Of a DNA stretch of 64,000 bases, positions 63,925 through 64,000 are shown piece after piece. The position numbers were made by a program, and so were the translations under genes. The notes below the pieces were generated by a model, which saw only the letters and a list, made by a program, of their open reading frames with translations, did no database searches and was not told where the DNA came from. This stretch comes from Flagellimonas pelagia (GTDB taxonomy: Bacteria > Bacteroidota > Bacteroidia > Flavobacteriales > Flavobacteriaceae), in NCBI RefSeq assembly GCF_003584135.1, contig NZ_QXFI01000036.1:62001-126000 (forward strand), given 5' to 3'. The first letter of the stretch is position 1. Each line of letters opens with the position of its first letter.

Positions 63925-64000
63925 TATCATAACAATCTCAATACCAGATCAGTGTAATTATTTAACGTATTTTTTACACTTGTAAGCCTTAAAGGGGTTT

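Overview
The window is a 64 kb chromosomal segment from a member of the Bacteroidota, almost certainly a (probably marine) Flavobacteriaceae. Signs are the Bacteroidota-type -7 promoter boxes (TAnnTTTG) in front of several genes, weak or absent Shine-Dalgarno sequences, many lipoprotein and OmpA-type envelope proteins, class-typical families (DUF2911, DoxX, HsdR-N-like small protein, fused E1 alpha/beta dehydrogenase) and moderate GC. The genus cannot be fixed from sequence alone; a Muricauda/Flagellimonas-like organism is a guess. No rRNA, tRNA, CRISPR, prophage or transposase gene was seen.

Layout. 1-6.5 kb: end of a lipid A acyltransferase, a secreted NTF2-like protein, glmM, an ACP phosphodiesterase-like protein, ggt, an ATP-grasp protein and an SMP-30 lipoprotein. 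6.5-9.5 kb: a LexA-like XRE/S24 regulator divergent from a radical SAM DNA-repair/modification pair, separated by four copies of one palindromic operator. 9.5-11.2 kb: an AT-rich, probably acquired pair, tcmP plus its three-Cys partner. 11-27 kb: permease, uvrA, LOG-family protein, a peptidase-like/beta-barrel fusion, E1 dehydrogenase, holA, glycosyltransferase, OmpA lipoprotein and a TsaC/YciO protein. 27-41 kb: hydrolase, UvrD/PcrA helicase, M20 amidohydrolase, FMN-binding glutamate synthase-like protein, degenerate OmpA paralogue, patatin and M1 aminopeptidase. 41-44 kb: recG carrying an in-frame DUF559 endonuclease insertion. 45-59 kb: nearly the whole branched-chain amino-acid pathway as two convergent operons, leuCDAB on the plus strand and ilvD-ilvB-methyltransferase-ilvN-ilvC-ilvA on the minus strand, with gapN between them. 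59-63 kb: 5-oxoprolinase genes pxpA-pxpB-pxpC behind an Nramp-like transporter. The window ends with a small PD-(D/E)XK-like protein and a cupin.

The genes work together most clearly in amino-acid metabolism. IlvA makes 2-oxobutyrate; IlvBN, IlvC and IlvD make the valine/isoleucine precursors; LeuA, LeuCD and LeuB extend the valine precursor to leucine. The ilv operon appears to be controlled by a classical attenuator: an 18-residue leader peptide with a Val-Val-Ile-Ile-Ile run, a perfect 13-bp terminator hairpin with a U-tract, and a second copy of the hairpin's 3' arm lying on the leader stop codon, able to form an antiterminator.

The most notable observations are (1) this ilv attenuator, (2) the DUF559 nuclease inserted in frame between helicase motifs II and III of RecG and bounded by hairpin-bearing inverted repeats, which looks like a mobile element tolerated inside a gene, (3) the self-cleaving-type repressor with four operators over a DNA-repair pair, (4) a methyltransferase gene embedded between the two acetolactate synthase subunit genes, and (5) an Nramp-family protein without the metal-binding motifs, sitting in a 5-oxoproline operon.
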